From contig DUZS01000015.1 of assembly GCA_013349405.1 (NCBI GenBank), positions 1-64,000 on the forward strand: a stretch of DNA of 64,000 bases, given 5' to 3'. Made by a program: the position numbers and the translations under genes. Within the stretch, counting starts at the first letter, position 1, and every line of letters begins with the position of its first letter. Below are positions 34,610 through 44,720 of this stretch, piece by piece. The DNA is from Desulfuromonadales bacterium (GTDB lineage Bacteria; Desulfobacterota; Desulfuromonadia; Geobacterales; Pseudopelobacteraceae). The notes under the pieces are model-generated. The model did not search any database. It was not told the origin of the DNA and was given only the letters and a program-made list of their open reading frames with translations.

Positions 34610-36498
34610 TTGCCGGACACCTCTGTGGGAATATCAACCGTACCGGTTTTTTTCGCCGTTTCCTCAAACGTCTGGCGCTGCATCTGCGTCATTTCGGCGA
34701 GGTCGGCGGCATCCTTGATAATATACGGGGTCAGCAGCAGCACCAGATTGGTTTTTTTGCGCACTTTAGACGTGGTTTTAAACATCCAGCCAAGCAGCGG
34801 AATATCGCCCAGAAACGGCACCTTGCTGATGACGTCCTCTTCAAGGTCCTGAATCAGGCCGCCGATTACCACCGTCTCCTTGTTTTTTACGACAACGTTG
34901 GTCTTTGCTGAACGCTTGGTAGTAACCAGATCGATCGCCTGCCCTTTTCCGGCCTTTACCTGGGAGATTTCCTGGTTAATCTCAAGGCGGATGTAATCGC
35001 CTTCACTTATCTGCGGTTTGATTTTAAGAATGATGCCGACGTCCTTGCGCTCAACCGATGTCGTCGAGAATGTGGCACTCTGTGTTGACGCCCCCTGGAA
35101 CGGCACGTTTTCGCCGACGTTGATTTCCGCCTCTTTGTTATCGGAGGTCAGTATGTTCGGCGTCGAGAGGATGTTCAGCAGACCGTTTTTATCCAGAGCC
35201 TTAAGCACTGCGCTCACATTGAGCGCGCTGGCGTTGATAACCGGCGTTAACGTTCCGCCTCCGGCGATAATTGTCCCGATGGTCGTCAGTGATCCAAGCG
35301 GATCATACATACCGGCGACCGTCAGGTTATTACCTGGCTGTCCCCCGCCAATCGCCCCGAGCTGCACCCCCAATTCGTTCGATTTATCAAGTGATATCTC
35401 CGCGATCATTGCCTGTACGAATACCTGTTTACTGCGCCGGTCGAGTTTTTTGATCACCTGAATAAGATTATTGTAATCATTGGGAGAAGCCATGATCACC
35501 AGCGAGTTTGAGGCCTTGTCCGGAGTGATGGTGACTTTGCCGCTGTCAAATGCCGAAGCTTGCGGTGCAGCAGCGCCGGCCTGAGGGGCTGCCTGGGCGG
35601 TGATCCCTTTGACGATATTGTCAAGGACTTTTGCCATTTCGGTCGCGTCGGCGTTTTCCAGATAATAAACGTTGACTTTGCTGCTTGCCTCAGGCGGGGT
35701 GACGTCCAGTTTCGCGACGAGCTCGCGGACCGCTTTTTTGGTTGTTTCGCTACCGAAAACGAGCAGGGCATTCAGCCGTTGATCTGCAATAACTGTAGCA
35801 GAGCTGTTCCCCACTGCCGCGGGCTGGCCGCCGGATTTGCCATCGGAACCGTTCAGCCATTGACGTGCGGTTGTTGCGGCGCTTTCAGCCGAGGCATTTT
35901 TGAGATAGATGATTTCAAGGCCCTCACGGGTACGCTCCGTGTCAATCGTCTGCAAAATGCCATGCAGCTTGCGGATATTGATCGATGAGTCGACCATCAG
36001 AATGAGGTTGCCCGGGCCAAATGCCGAGAGGTGCCCATCCTTGGAGATCATCGGCTGCAGAAAAGTCACCGCTTCCTGCGGGGTGATATATTCAAGCTTG
36101 GTTACCTGGGCTACATAGTTCTCGTTTACCGGCGCCTGTTCACCCTGCGGCAACAGCTTGAAGCCTGACTGCCGGGCAGATGCAGAGGGAACGATCTTGG
36201 CAACCCTGCCGCTCTCGACGACGATAAACCCCTTCAGCTCAAGAACGGAGGTAAAGACATTGTATGCCTCTTCGATCGAGAGTTTCGAGGGAGAATACAC
36301 CGAAATTTTGCCTTTGACACGTTCATCAAGGATAAAATTTTTGCCGGTCAGGTCACTGATGAACTTCACCATGGTGGATATATCCACTTCGTTGAAATTC
36401 AGCACCACTCCTTTGCCCCCGGCGGCCAGTACCGGAGTGGCGCAGAGCGTTGCAACCAGGACTATTGTACAAAAGATTCGAGATATATGTCGTGTCAA
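34606..36498 (-). CDS. gspD: Type II secretion secretin GspD
   Basis: The 630-residue outer-membrane secretin has a signal peptide (RIFCTIVLVATLCATPVLA) and N0-N3 domains (VLNFNEVDISTMVKFISDLTGKNFILD...). The C-terminal beta-barrel (NVPFQGASTQSATFSTTSVERKDVGIILKIKPQI) and VVIGGLIQDLEEDVISKVPFLGDIPLLGWMF follow. The start is TTG 36498, preceded by a perfect AGGAGG five bases upstream; the open frame upstream has no signal-peptide character. It lies 22 bases after gspC. Confidence 0.94.
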   Translation of the reverse strand: MTRHISRIFCTIVLVATLCATPVLAAGGKGVVLNFNEVDISTMVKFISDLTGKNFILDERVKGKISVYSPSKLSIEEAYNVFTSVLELKGFIVVESGRVAKIVPSASARQSGFKLLPQGEQAPVNENYVAQVTKLEYITPQEAVTFLQPMISKDGHLSAFGPGNLILMVDSSINIRKLHGILQTIDTERTREGLEIIYLKNASAESAATTARQWLNGSDGKSGGQPAAVGNSSATVIADQRLNALLVFGSETTKKAVRELVAKLDVTPPEASSKVNVYYLENADATEMAKVLDNIVKGITAQAAPQAGAAAPQASAFDSGKVTITPDKASNSLVIMASPNDYNNLIQVIKKLDRRSKQVFVQAMIAEISLDKSNELGVQLGAIGGGQPGNNLTVAGMYDPLGSLTTIGTIIAGGGTLTPVINASALNVSAVLKALDKNGLLNILSTPNILTSDNKEAEINVGENVPFQGASTQSATFSTTSVERKDVGIILKIKPQISEGDYIRLEINQEISQVKAGKGQAIDLVTTKRSAKTNVVVKNKETVVIGGLIQDLEEDVISKVPFLGDIPLLGWMFKTTSKVRKKTNLVLLLTPYIIKDAADLAEMTQMQRQTFEETAKKTGTVDIPTEVSGK

Positions 36499-36520
36499 GT
36501 GCGCCTCCTGAGTGCTACCT

Positions 36521-37405
36521 TCATCGGATATCGTAATTGAACGTCTGCGGCAGGCCATCCCGGATAATATCCAGTTTCAGCCGGCTCTGCCCTTTGAGGG
36601 CAATGAATGATTGCAGCGCCTTGTCCGGCGAATCCATCGGAAAATCATTCAACCGCAACAGCACGTCACCATTTTTAATGCCGATCATTGCGAATAAACC
36701 ATTCGGTTTTACCTCTGATGCCCGGAAGCCTTCTACCTTGCCATCCTTCTGGCTGGGGAGCAGACGGGCATCACTCATTGCCTGAGCCGGGTTATCCAGT
36801 GTGGCATTAAGCGCCCGCTGATCAATGACAAAGCTGCCGGCACCCGTGCTGGTAACTCCAACTGCTGAATGGGCCGCTCCCGCTGCGGCCTGACTGGGCG
36901 GAGGGGTCGCCGCCGGCGCCATGGGAGTCAACAGTTCAACTCTCTTGTTATTGATGACGATGAAGGCTCGTTCACTGACCACTTCAGCAAGTCGCCCGGC
37001 ATCAAAAACCATATCTCCGAGACGGAACACCCGCTCTTCCTGTTTTGTCGTATGTCGAACCAGAGCGAAGGTTTCACGGAATGAACCGACCACCGTCCCG
37101 AGCAGCATCAGTTCTGACGGTGCCGTGGTCGGGACAGCTGCCTGAGCGGCCACCGGAGCGTTCGTAATGGGCGTGAGCGCACCGACTGTTGCCGGCCCGA
37201 ATAAACCGCCTGTAAGAATCGGGGCATAGAAAGAGAGCTCTTCCGTGCGTGCAGGAGCGGATGACGAAGCGGCAAGCGGCGCACCCCCTTTGGGCAGAAA
37301 TACGTTGCCGAGTTTTGCCGACAGGCGTTCCGTCGTTATCCCTGCCAATAAAGCGATAATGGCAATACCAAGAAGGCCATTTATGATGGTTACGGTACGT
37401 GGCAT
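36521..37405 (-). CDS. gspC: Type II secretion coupling protein GspC
   Basis: This 294-residue bitopic membrane protein has one N-terminal helix (about 8-26) and the homology region (LMLLGTVVGSFRETFALVRHTTKQEERVFRLGDMVFDAGRLAEVVSERAFI). A C-terminal PDZ-like domain follows (FRASEVKPNGLFAMIGIKNGDVLLRLNDFPMDSPDKALQ). It connects the platform to the secretin. Its ATG shares a base with the dapF stop. Confidence 0.93.
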   Translation of the reverse strand: MPRTVTIINGLLGIAIIALLAGITTERLSAKLGNVFLPKGGAPLAASSSAPARTEELSFYAPILTGGLFGPATVGALTPITNAPVAAQAAVPTTAPSELMLLGTVVGSFRETFALVRHTTKQEERVFRLGDMVFDAGRLAEVVSERAFIVINNKRVELLTPMAPAATPPPSQAAAGAAHSAVGVTSTGAGSFVIDQRALNATLDNPAQAMSDARLLPSQKDGKVEGFRASEVKPNGLFAMIGIKNGDVLLRLNDFPMDSPDKALQSFIALKGQSRLKLDIIRDGLPQTFNYDIR

Positions 37406-38241
37406 TACAGCGAGATTTCCCCGCTGAATACTTCTACAGCCGGACCGGTCATGTAAATGCAGCCGTCATCGGCCCATTCCATTTCAAGATCGCCGCCGGA
37501 GAGATGGTTGAGGATCTTTTTCTCCGTCAGGCCGTTCAGAACACACGCTGCCGTCACCGCACTCGAGCCGGTGCCGCAGGCCAGGGTTTCTCCCGCGCCC
37601 CGTTCCCAGGTGCGCTGGCGGATTTCTGTGCGTGAGATGATCTCGATAAATTCAACGTTAGTTCGGCGCGGGAACAGGGCGTTGTTTTCAATGAGCGGCC
37701 CATAGGTCGTCACCGGAAAAGTGACGACATCATCGACAAAGATGACACAGTGCGGGTTGCCCATGGAAGCGCAGGTAATTTTAAATGTTTTGTCCAGAAC
37801 GGTTAATTCTTCAGCAACCACGTGAGCTTCGGGGGCACCGGTCATCGGGATTTCAGCACGCGTCAGGCGCGGCGGCCCCATGTTGACCCGAACCTTATCG
37901 ATTTTTCCATCTGCCCCGGGAACAAGCTGCAGCGTCAGGATGCCGGCCCCGGTTTCTGCCGTTATTTCCGTTTTTGTCACAATGCCGTAGTCATACGCGT
38001 ATTTGGCGACACAGCGGATGCCGTTGCCGCACATCTCCGATTCAGAACCATCGGAGTTGAACATGCGCATTCGCACATCGGCTCCTTCAGACGGCATGAT
38101 CAGGATTAAGCCGTCCGAACCGATGCCGAAATTACGATTTGATACCCGTATTGCCGTCTGTTGAGGGTCGCTGACCGTCTCTTCAAAACAGTTTACATAG
38201 ACATAGTCATTACCAGCACCCTGCATTTTGGTGAATTTCAT
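37405..38241 (-). CDS. dapF: Diaminopimelate epimerase
   Basis: DapF converts LL- to meso-diaminopimelate for lysine and peptidoglycan synthesis. The 278 residues hold both catalytic cysteines in conserved motifs, EMCGNGIRC (about 72) and LACGTGSSA (about 217), plus the [11 protein letters not shown] opening. It heads the run dapF-gspC-gspD-gspE-gspF and overlaps gspC by one base. Confidence 0.97.
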   Translation of the reverse strand: MKFTKMQGAGNDYVYVNCFEETVSDPQQTAIRVSNRNFGIGSDGLILIMPSEGADVRMRMFNSDGSESEMCGNGIRCVAKYAYDYGIVTKTEITAETGAGILTLQLVPGADGKIDKVRVNMGPPRLTRAEIPMTGAPEAHVVAEELTVLDKTFKITCASMGNPHCVIFVDDVVTFPVTTYGPLIENNALFPRRTNVEFIEIISRTEIRQRTWERGAGETLACGTGSSAVTAACVLNGLTEKKILNHLSGGDLEMEWADDGCIYMTGPAVEVFSGEISL

Positions 38242-38475
38242 CGTATGGAAACCCCTTATCGCTTAAAATTTTACCGCCCAACATAGCAAAAATGGAGCTG
38301 AGCAACAAGCTATTTCGGCTGAAAATCGCCTTAGCCTCGCGAAAAGGCCTCGATTTTAAAGCGTTAAGAGAGAAGATCTTGGTTTTAAATCGTGAAGTAA
38401 TCGTGAGGCTAAAAAAGGTTTAAAGTCACAAAAACAGTTCCCGCCGCCAGCATATTCTGCTAAATATACCGCTCC

Positions 38476-39399
38476 GTGAAAAAAATTATCCTTTACATAT
38501 CTTTGGCAATCAGCTGCTACCTGGCATACGTCGCTGTTTCTCTGGCTCTGCTGCCGCCGGTTTCCGACCTGGCAGACAGGAAGTACAGCACCACTATACA
38601 GGTCAAGGATTGGCAGGGAGAGTACCACCCCTTGGTGGTCGGACCGAAGAACCGCTACTGGGCGTCATCTGAGCGCATCCCGTCCGAGATGAAGTGGGCG
38701 GTGATTGTGGCGGAGGACGCCAACTTTTACAAGCATGAAGGTTTCGACGTCAAAGCCATCAAGAATGCCATCAAGTATGATCTGGAAAAGAAAAGCCTGA
38801 AACGCGGGGCCTCCACGATTACCCAGCAGACCGCCAAGAACCTGTTTCTCTCTCGCGAAAAGACGATTACCCGCAAACTGAAAGAGATCTATCTCGCCTA
38901 TCGGATGGAACAGGAGTTGACCAAGGGACGCATCATCGAGTTTTATCTGAATGTGGCAGAGCTGGGACCGATGGTATATGGCATAGGGCACGGTGCACAG
39001 TATTATTTCGGCAAACCGTTTTCAGCTCTGAACGCGCGGGAATGCGCCTTTCTGGCCGCCATGCTCCCCGGTCCGCGACTGGCCTACAATCCCTACAAGA
39101 ACCTCGCTAAAGTACTGAAACGTTCCGACATGATCCTGCGACTGCTGCGCCAGAAGGGCGTTCTTGGCGAAGCAGAGTATCAGGCTGCCCTCGCGCAGTC
39201 ACCGAATATTGCCGGAATGCAGCGTAAAGTTGACGCGCTTATCAGCGCCCCTCCGCTTTTTACCTCGCAGTCATCGGCTCGGCACGAGGGTCAGCAGAAG
39301 GCGAATGAAGTAGAAAAGAAATCAGAGCCGCCCGCTGTTACCGTACCCGCAGATACCGCCCCTGCCCCACAAAATGAAAGTTTGATTGAAAAAAAATGA
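38476..39399 (+). CDS. mtgA: Monofunctional peptidoglycan glycosyltransferase
   Basis: This 307-residue GT51 enzyme polymerises lipid II into glycan strands. The catalytic Glu lies in [15 protein letters not shown] (about 77). Further motifs are [43 protein letters not shown] and [24 protein letters not shown] membrane anchor is at 4-26 and the C-terminal tail is Pro/Ala/Lys-rich. The start is GTG 38476 without a visible ribosome binding site; no better start exists. It overlaps rlmN by four bases. The 234 bases between dapF and this gene form a divergent control region. Confidence 0.93.
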   Translation: MKKIILYISLAISCYLAYVAVSLALLPPVSDLADRKYSTTIQVKDWQGEYHPLVVGPKNRYWASSERIPSEMKWAVIVAEDANFYKHEGFDVKAIKNAIKYDLEKKSLKRGASTITQQTAKNLFLSREKTITRKLKEIYLAYRMEQELTKGRIIEFYLNVAELGPMVYGIGHGAQYYFGKPFSALNARECAFLAAMLPGPRLAYNPYKNLAKVLKRSDMILRLLRQKGVLGEAEYQAALAQSPNIAGMQRKVDALISAPPLFTSQSSARHEGQQKANEVEKKSEPPAVTVPADTAPAPQNESLIEKK

Positions 39400-40511
39400 C
39401 CGGAAAAATAGACCTTAAAAACCTCACGTTACCTGCTCTGGAGCAGTTTCTCCAAGGCCAGGGTAAAGAACGCTTTCGCGCCCTCCAGGTGTTCAAGTGG
39501 ATCTACCAGCAGGATGCAGGTGGCTTTGAGGAGATGACCAATATCTCCAAAGCTCTGCGCACAGAGTTGGCCGAAACCGCGTTCATCAGCAATCTGGAGC
39601 CGGAAGCGGTAGAGGAGGGGAGTGATGGTACACGCAAATATCTGTTCAACCTTGGTGACGGCCATGCGGTCGAATCGGTACTGATCCCGATTGAAGGGCG
39701 TAACACCCTCTGCATTTCGTCCCAGGTCGGCTGCGCCATGGCGTGTGAGTTCTGTCTGACCGGAACCTTCAAGCTGACGCGCAATCTGACCACGGCAGAG
39801 ATCATCAATCAGATTATGGCGGTCAAGCGGGATATTGCCAGGAACCCACCTTCACTTTTAGTTGAGCAGAATGAGTTCGACGATGCTGATGAGAGTGACG
39901 ACGGACATCCGGATTCACCAGCTGCAATAAGGAATATTGTATTAATGGGGATGGGTGAACCGCTCCACAATCTGGACAATGTCATCCCTGCCATTCAGAT
40001 CATGATCGACGGCAACGGCCTGCAGCTCTCCAACCGCCGGGTGACCGTTTCCACCTGCGGACTGGTGCCGGAGATGGCCCGGCTGGGGCGAGAGATCCCG
40101 AATGTCAATCTGGCGGTATCACTGAATGCGACGACAAACGAGCTGCGGGACAGGATTATGCCGGTCAACCGGAGTTACCCGATCGAGTCCCTGTTGCAGG
40201 CCTGCCGCGAGTTTCCACTCCCCGGCCGCCGCAAGGTTACCTTCGAATATGTCATGCTGGGAGGAGTGAATGATTCTCTGGATGATGCGAAACGGTTGCT
40301 GCGGCTGATCAGCGATATCCCGAACAAGGTCAACCTGATTCCGTTCAATGAGCATGACGGGTGTGGTTTCAAGGCCCCGTCCCAAAAAGCGATAGATGCC
40401 TTTCACAAATATTTGATCGACCGGCATGTGACGGTAATTACCCGCGACAGCCGGGGAGGGGATATCTCGGCTGCGTGCGGGCAGTTGAAGGGGAAGCTGG
40501 AGAAGAAATAA
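39396..40511 (+). CDS. rlmN: 23S rRNA/tRNA adenine-C2 methyltransferase RlmN
   Basis: The radical SAM enzyme of 371 residues methylates A2503 of 23S rRNA and A37 of tRNA. The CxxxCxxC motif is at Cys113, Cys117 and Cys120 (CAMACEFC), and the second catalytic Cys is near the end in AACGQLKG. Conserved [10 protein letters not shown] and STCGLVP are present. A 20-25-residue acidic insertion ([20 protein letters not shown], about 152-172) interrupts the usual sequence between these motifs. Confidence 0.95.
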   Translation: MTGKIDLKNLTLPALEQFLQGQGKERFRALQVFKWIYQQDAGGFEEMTNISKALRTELAETAFISNLEPEAVEEGSDGTRKYLFNLGDGHAVESVLIPIEGRNTLCISSQVGCAMACEFCLTGTFKLTRNLTTAEIINQIMAVKRDIARNPPSLLVEQNEFDDADESDDGHPDSPAAIRNIVLMGMGEPLHNLDNVIPAIQIMIDGNGLQLSNRRVTVSTCGLVPEMARLGREIPNVNLAVSLNATTNELRDRIMPVNRSYPIESLLQACREFPLPGRRKVTFEYVMLGGVNDSLDDAKRLLRLISDIPNKVNLIPFNEHDGCGFKAPSQKAIDAFHKYLIDRHVTVITRDSRGGDISAACGQLKGKLEKK

Positions 40512-40512
40512 C

Positions 40513-40536
40513 GATGCCGCCCTCAAAAGCGGCATC
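40513..40536 (+). terminator. Hairpin downstream of rlmN
   Basis: GATGCCGC and its exact complement GCGGCATC flank an eight-base loop one base after the rlmN stop region. A run of T is lacking, so termination may be weak. It lies within 20 bases of a DUF1016 remnant on the opposite strand. Confidence 0.5.
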
Positions 40537-40555
40537 AGCAGTTTGTGATACCAAG

Positions 40556-40696
40556 TCAATTTGCAACGGTCTGTTGCACAATTTCACGATCTTACCAGGC
40601 AGTAGCAAAAGCACGCATATACTTTATGTTTCTCGGAGAAAACCCCTTCATCTCCGGGAATGTCTCTCGCAGATCAACCGCCAGTCGGTCAATAAT
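40556..40696 (-). pseudogene. Remnant of a DUF1016 (YhcG-type) nuclease gene
   Basis: Directly after the restriction-modification stop codon, 47 codons read IIDRLAVDLRETFPEMKGFSPRNIKYMRAFATAW, then a TAA in place of the usual Pro codon, then DREIVQQTVAN and TGA. This is the end of the DUF1016 N-terminal domain, which continues with a PD-(D/E)XK nuclease. Only this piece is left, with an in-frame stop, so it cannot make an active protein. Confidence 0.7.
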
Positions 40697-40697
40697 C

Positions 40698-43600
40698 TTA
40701 GCTCCCCACCACGGCAATTTCCTCCTCAGTCAGACCGTAGAGATCATACACAAGGCGGTCAATTTCGGCTTCAAGTTGCGCTACGTCGATCTCGCTCCCC
40801 CCTTCAGAAAGGGTACCCTCTGGGGCATAAAGGGCTGGGGGGGATTTCTGTGCCGCAAGGATTTGCTGAACGCGCTCAATGATGGGGGCTTGCTGGGCAT
40901 CGGTAGCGGGCGGGATGGGGAGTTGTTCCATATAAGGCATCTGCATGGCACGGGCACCGCCGACAAGCCCCGATGTCAGGTTACCAAGATACCACCAAAA
41001 AAGTTTGCTGTTTAGAAGAGCCAGAAAAAAGTCGTTTTTTTCTGGTATCAGGAAGCACTTGTTGTTGCAAATTAACTCATCTTTTGCGTATCCAAACGAC
41101 TGAAATGTTGCAATTTCCTGATACACGATTTTCTGTTTTTCAATATCTTCCCAATAGGCACACGCTCGTAATTCCCACCAAAACCGGCCCTTATCATCCC
41201 GCTTCTTGAGCCCCGTTTCCCACTGAGAAAGATGTGCATGAACGGCTGGGTATGCCCGCGCAAAAACCGGTCGTGCCGTTGCTTCTGCCTTCTCCTCTGA
41301 CCAGGGCCATTCTTTGTTGCCACTGCTGGCAATGGCGATAATATACAGTCCTGCCCATTCCGCCTGCCATTTCTTGATATCCCGTCCTCGCAGCCATGGC
41401 TTGATGATCTCGGCACTTTTCGGATCTTCGGCGATCAGTCGGGCACTGGTCTCTGCATCGATAACAAATGCCTCGTTCAAACCTGTCAGCACACCACGAT
41501 AAAACCGCCCCTCCACATACTCACCCAATGGTTTGCCGACTGTGCGCAATTTGTCCATCAGCGCCAGTGTTTCCGGGCGTTCCAGTGCCCACCCTTCATC
41601 CCGCAGTGCTGTAACCGGCATAGAGAAACCGACCGTGGCGAGAGTTTCGTCAAAACGGGTCAGTTGGGCGGGGTCGGTGAAGGTGGCGGCGAAAAAATCT
41701 CCCTCACCCATCCCTAAAACCTTACCACCCCTAACCCCTCCTAAAACAGGAGGGGGACTATTAAGCCCCCTCCTTGATAAGGAGGGGGTTGGGGGTGGTG
41801 CCTTCTCCACCATCACAATCGACGGATACGTGGTCGCCTCGTCAAAAATCGGAAGATCACCAAAGTCCAGTACCATCAACGGTTTTGCCTGGGTCGTCAG
41901 CAGTTCGCGGGTATTCTTGCCGTATCCGGCACGCATGAATTTGTTGGGAGCGATATAGCAGAGTGTGGCACCGGGCTTGAGCAGGTTCAAGCCGGTTTTG
42001 TAAAAGTAGGTGTAGATATCGGCTGTGCCGCAATAGAAGCTGCCAAACATCTCCATGAATGCCGGTTTCTGATCTTTGATGGCCTCTTGCCGGATGTACG
42101 GCGGATTGCCGATGATGGCGTCAAAGCCAACGAAATCCCCCTCGTCATCCAGCACCTCGGGGAACTCAAAGCGCCATTCAAAGGCGCTGTGATAAACAAG
42201 CTTTTCCTTCTCGGCAAAGCGCCGCTCCATCTCTGCAAGCTGTTCATGAAGTTTTTGCCGTTTCTCTGTCTCTTTCTGGTCAAAGCCGAACAGCGCCATC
42301 ACGGACAGCTCTTCCTTTTTCAGCCATAACGACTTCAAATCCTTGTCGTTGGGCAGGCCGAAATTTTCCAGTGAATGCTTGAGATTATCAATCTCTTTAC
42401 GCAGCACACCTTTGTTGCTTGGCGATTGTTTGTACTCCCACACGAGCTGCCGGTATTTGTCGGTCAGCTCTTTCAGTTTGCGCCGGTTGACGGCGGGGAT
42501 ATTCGGATTGCCGCTGATGGCAAACCTGCTGACCAGCGAGTTACCGCACTTGATGTTGATATCAATGTTGGGGAGGGTTTCCAGCGCGTCGCTGCCGCGC
42601 CGATAATAGGCATTTTTCAGCAGCTCTATCCATAATCTCAGGCGACAGATGGCTACTGATTTGGGGTTGATGTCCACACCGAAAAGGCAGTTTTCGATGA
42701 TGGCCTCTTTCTCGTGGAAGAAGGTTTCCTGCAGCCGCTGCGATTCAGCGTCCTTGTAATGATACTCGAATATCTGATCATCAACGGTGATGATCAACTC
42801 GTCATTTTCGACGGTGACATCACAGCGCAACAGCTTGCCGTCACTGTCGGCGAGTATGCGCAGCCGGCTCTTGACAGCGATGATTTCGTTGAGCGCCGAA
42901 ACGAGGAAGTGGCCGGAACCGACCGCCGGATCGCATATTTTGAGGCTGTTAACCACTGCGTTTGCTTCGTGCAACGGGATGCGCTGGCGGTACAGGTCGT
43001 TGTGCAGATCGATCAGGTTTTCGCAGCTCCAGCCGTACGTTTCGTTGAAGCTGCGCAGCACCGCACGGCGGATTGTCTCGCGGCAGATATACATGGTGAT
43101 GAAGCCGGGAGTGAAGAAGGAACCGTCCTTGTAGCCGTTTATTTTCTCGAATATCAGACCCAGCACCGAGGCGTTGATGATGCTCTTGTTCTGCTCCTGA
43201 ATATCTGCGCTTCCCTCTGCGCCGAAGTCGTAGGCGTCAAGGAAATCGAACAGATAGCCGAGGGTGCTTTTATTGCCGGAGAGGCGCTTGCCGTTGGTCC
43301 CCTTCAATACGGTTGAGCCATGCAGCGGCAGTTCGAGCCGGTTTTTAAGTTCATTGATCCGCATCGTAGAGCGTTCCAGATCGCTTTCCTCAAACAGGGA
43401 ACTGTTCAGATACGGAATCGTGCCGAACTTGACCCGAACCGATTCGCTCCGATCTTCAATTCTGACCGCCAGCGCCTCGAAAAAGAGTTCGTTCAACTCA
43501 TCAAAATCTGCAATTCGGCTGCTGTTCAAAAAAGCGAAATTGCGATCCCCCCCATGGTAGCCAATCAACTGACCTTCCAGCAGCTTCAGGAATAACAGGC

Positions 43601-44624
43601 GGTTCAGCCAGGTGATGCACAACTCCAGAGCGACACTGAAACATTGCTCATCCGCGTCAGCGCCGTACTGCCGGAGGTTGGATAACGCCGTAAGCCGTCC
43701 ACGGGTTTTAAGAAAGTTGCAGGTATTCTCCAGCAGTGAGCCGTCATTGCGACTCCCATCCGCCTTGCGGCGGATCAGTTTTTTCCCCTTCTCCTTAACC
43801 TCTTCCAAGCCGAGGATGTGCAGAAGCTCACTGTAAAATTCTTTGTTGAGAGAGTTGCTGTCATTGGCAAAGCTCTGTTTGAGCAGGTGCTGTGGGGAAA
43901 GTACCTTGTAGAGGGCGATCAAGCGCTTTTGTAGGGGCGCCGCTTGCTGCGCCCTGTCCGGATCACCACCAAGCATGGGCGCAGCAAGCAGCGCCCCTAC
44001 ATATTCCCTCAAATCAAAATAGGTGCAGGACAGTTCATCCAGTTCCTTTTCAATGAACGGCTTGGCGATCTCCTGATAGAACCAGTCGGTGTTGGTGCTG
44101 ACTAGCAGCCCGTTGTTCCAATCCTTATAGCTCTTGACCAGCTTCTGGTTGCTGAAGAAGAATCGTTCGAAATCAACGGCGTCAAAAATATACCACTCGT
44201 AAATATTACACACGATGAGATGCCGGATCTCATTGTTATCCTTGATGTAGCGTTCCTGCATGTAGTAGTGCAGCAGCTCATGCAGTGCCTTGGTATTTGG
44301 GCGCTCAGGAGAAATCATTTCGCTCTTGTTGGCGGGGCGTTTGACTTCGATCAGCACTCCAACTGATACAGATGAGGTTGTGCCATTATGGATCACCAGA
44401 TCGGCGCGACCACTGGTGTTGATCTCATTGGTCTGTTTGTACCAGGTGTCTTTAAGGAAATCTGAGAGGATATTCTTGAGGTGTTCTTCATGCTCTTCTG
44501 TACGGATGCGCTCGAACATTCGAGCCAGGTTGGCCTTGAACAGTTCGATCTGCTCGCGCTTGAGGCTCTGTTTGAGATGCGACTTGTTGAGGGCTTTTGC
44601 CGGTGGAGTAACTGTGAGTTTCAT
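40698..44624 (-). CDS. Single-chain restriction-modification enzyme (type IIG/Eco57I-like)
   Basis: Residue numbers here count from the farther ATG 44681. An N-terminal nuclease-type domain shows D in GRADLVIHNG (about 92) and EVK in GVLIEVKRP (about 112), a PD-(D/E)XK layout. A gamma-class N6-adenine methyltransferase follows with motif I DPAVGSGHFL (about 582) and catalytic motif IV NPPY (about 856). A TRD-like specificity domain is C-terminal. I chose ATG 44624: family members begin MKL..PAKALNKxxLKQSLKREQ, and the sequence just upstream of 44681 is -10-like (TATAAA). Three palindromic repeats are translated within it. There is no cognate separate methylase. Confidence 0.88.
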   Translation of the reverse strand: MKLTVTPPAKALNKSHLKQSLKREQIELFKANLARMFERIRTEEHEEHLKNILSDFLKDTWYKQTNEINTSGRADLVIHNGTTSSVSVGVLIEVKRPANKSEMISPERPNTKALHELLHYYMQERYIKDNNEIRHLIVCNIYEWYIFDAVDFERFFFSNQKLVKSYKDWNNGLLVSTNTDWFYQEIAKPFIEKELDELSCTYFDLREYVGALLAAPMLGGDPDRAQQAAPLQKRLIALYKVLSPQHLLKQSFANDSNSLNKEFYSELLHILGLEEVKEKGKKLIRRKADGSRNDGSLLENTCNFLKTRGRLTALSNLRQYGADADEQCFSVALELCITWLNRLLFLKLLEGQLIGYHGGDRNFAFLNSSRIADFDELNELFFEALAVRIEDRSESVRVKFGTIPYLNSSLFEESDLERSTMRINELKNRLELPLHGSTVLKGTNGKRLSGNKSTLGYLFDFLDAYDFGAEGSADIQEQNKSIINASVLGLIFEKINGYKDGSFFTPGFITMYICRETIRRAVLRSFNETYGWSCENLIDLHNDLYRQRIPLHEANAVVNSLKICDPAVGSGHFLVSALNEIIAVKSRLRILADSDGKLLRCDVTVENDELIITVDDQIFEYHYKDAESQRLQETFFHEKEAIIENCLFGVDINPKSVAICRLRLWIELLKNAYYRRGSDALETLPNIDINIKCGNSLVSRFAISGNPNIPAVNRRKLKELTDKYRQLVWEYKQSPSNKGVLRKEIDNLKHSLENFGLPNDKDLKSLWLKKEELSVMALFGFDQKETEKRQKLHEQLAEMERRFAEKEKLVYHSAFEWRFEFPEVLDDEGDFVGFDAIIGNPPYIRQEAIKDQKPAFMEMFGSFYCGTADIYTYFYKTGLNLLKPGATLCYIAPNKFMRAGYGKNTRELLTTQAKPLMVLDFGDLPIFDEATTYPSIVMVEKAPPPTPSLSRRGLNSPPPVLGGVRGGKVLGMGEGDFFAATFTDPAQLTRFDETLATVGFSMPVTALRDEGWALERPETLALMDKLRTVGKPLGEYVEGRFYRGVLTGLNEAFVIDAETSARLIAEDPKSAEIIKPWLRGRDIKKWQAEWAGLYIIAIASSGNKEWPWSEEKAEATARPVFARAYPAVHAHLSQWETGLKKRDDKGRFWWELRACAYWEDIEKQKIVYQEIATFQSFGYAKDELICNNKCFLIPEKNDFFLALLNSKLFWWYLGNLTSGLVGGARAMQMPYMEQLPIPPATDAQQAPIIERVQQILAAQKSPPALYAPEGTLSEGGSEIDVAQLEAEIDRLVYDLYGLTEEEIAVVGS
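40796..40844. repeat. Palindromic repeat inside the R-M gene, element C
   Basis: This element begins TCCCCCC and ends GGGGGGGA with internal short stems (CCTTCAGAAAGGG). Its minus strand begins AAATCCCCC.. like the repeat at 60453-60500. It encodes about 16 residues (PPALYAPEGTLSEGG) between the TRD end and the final helix. It is degenerate but in frame. Confidence 0.6.
41724..41799. repeat. Palindromic repeat inside the R-M gene, element B
   Basis: A compound palindrome: outer arms ACCACCCCTAACCCCTCCT and AGGAGGGGGTTGGGGGTGGT enclose two inner hairpins (CCCCTCCT..AGGAGGGG and CCCCCTCCTT..AAGGAGGGGG). It encodes a Pro/Gly-rich stretch (about residues 961-986 from ATG 44681) in the TRD domain with no homology to R-M proteins. 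Confidence 0.85.
43930..44001. repeat. Palindromic repeat inside the R-M gene, element A
   Basis: Two 25-base arms (TGTAGGGGCGCCGCTTGCTGCGCCC and a nearly exact complement, one mismatch) enclose 22 bases. The whole is 72 bases, exactly 24 codons. It encodes about residues 227-251 from ATG 44681 (GALLAAPMLGGDPDRAQQAAPLQ) between the nuclease and methyltransferase parts. The reading frame is kept. Confidence 0.9.
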
Positions 44625-44720
44625 ACGCTGTGGGCCTTTAACTGCACGTTGTCTGCTGATTAGTTTAAAATTATCGGACATTTATAGCAAATCAAGCGAC
44701 CATTTACCACACAAACAAAA

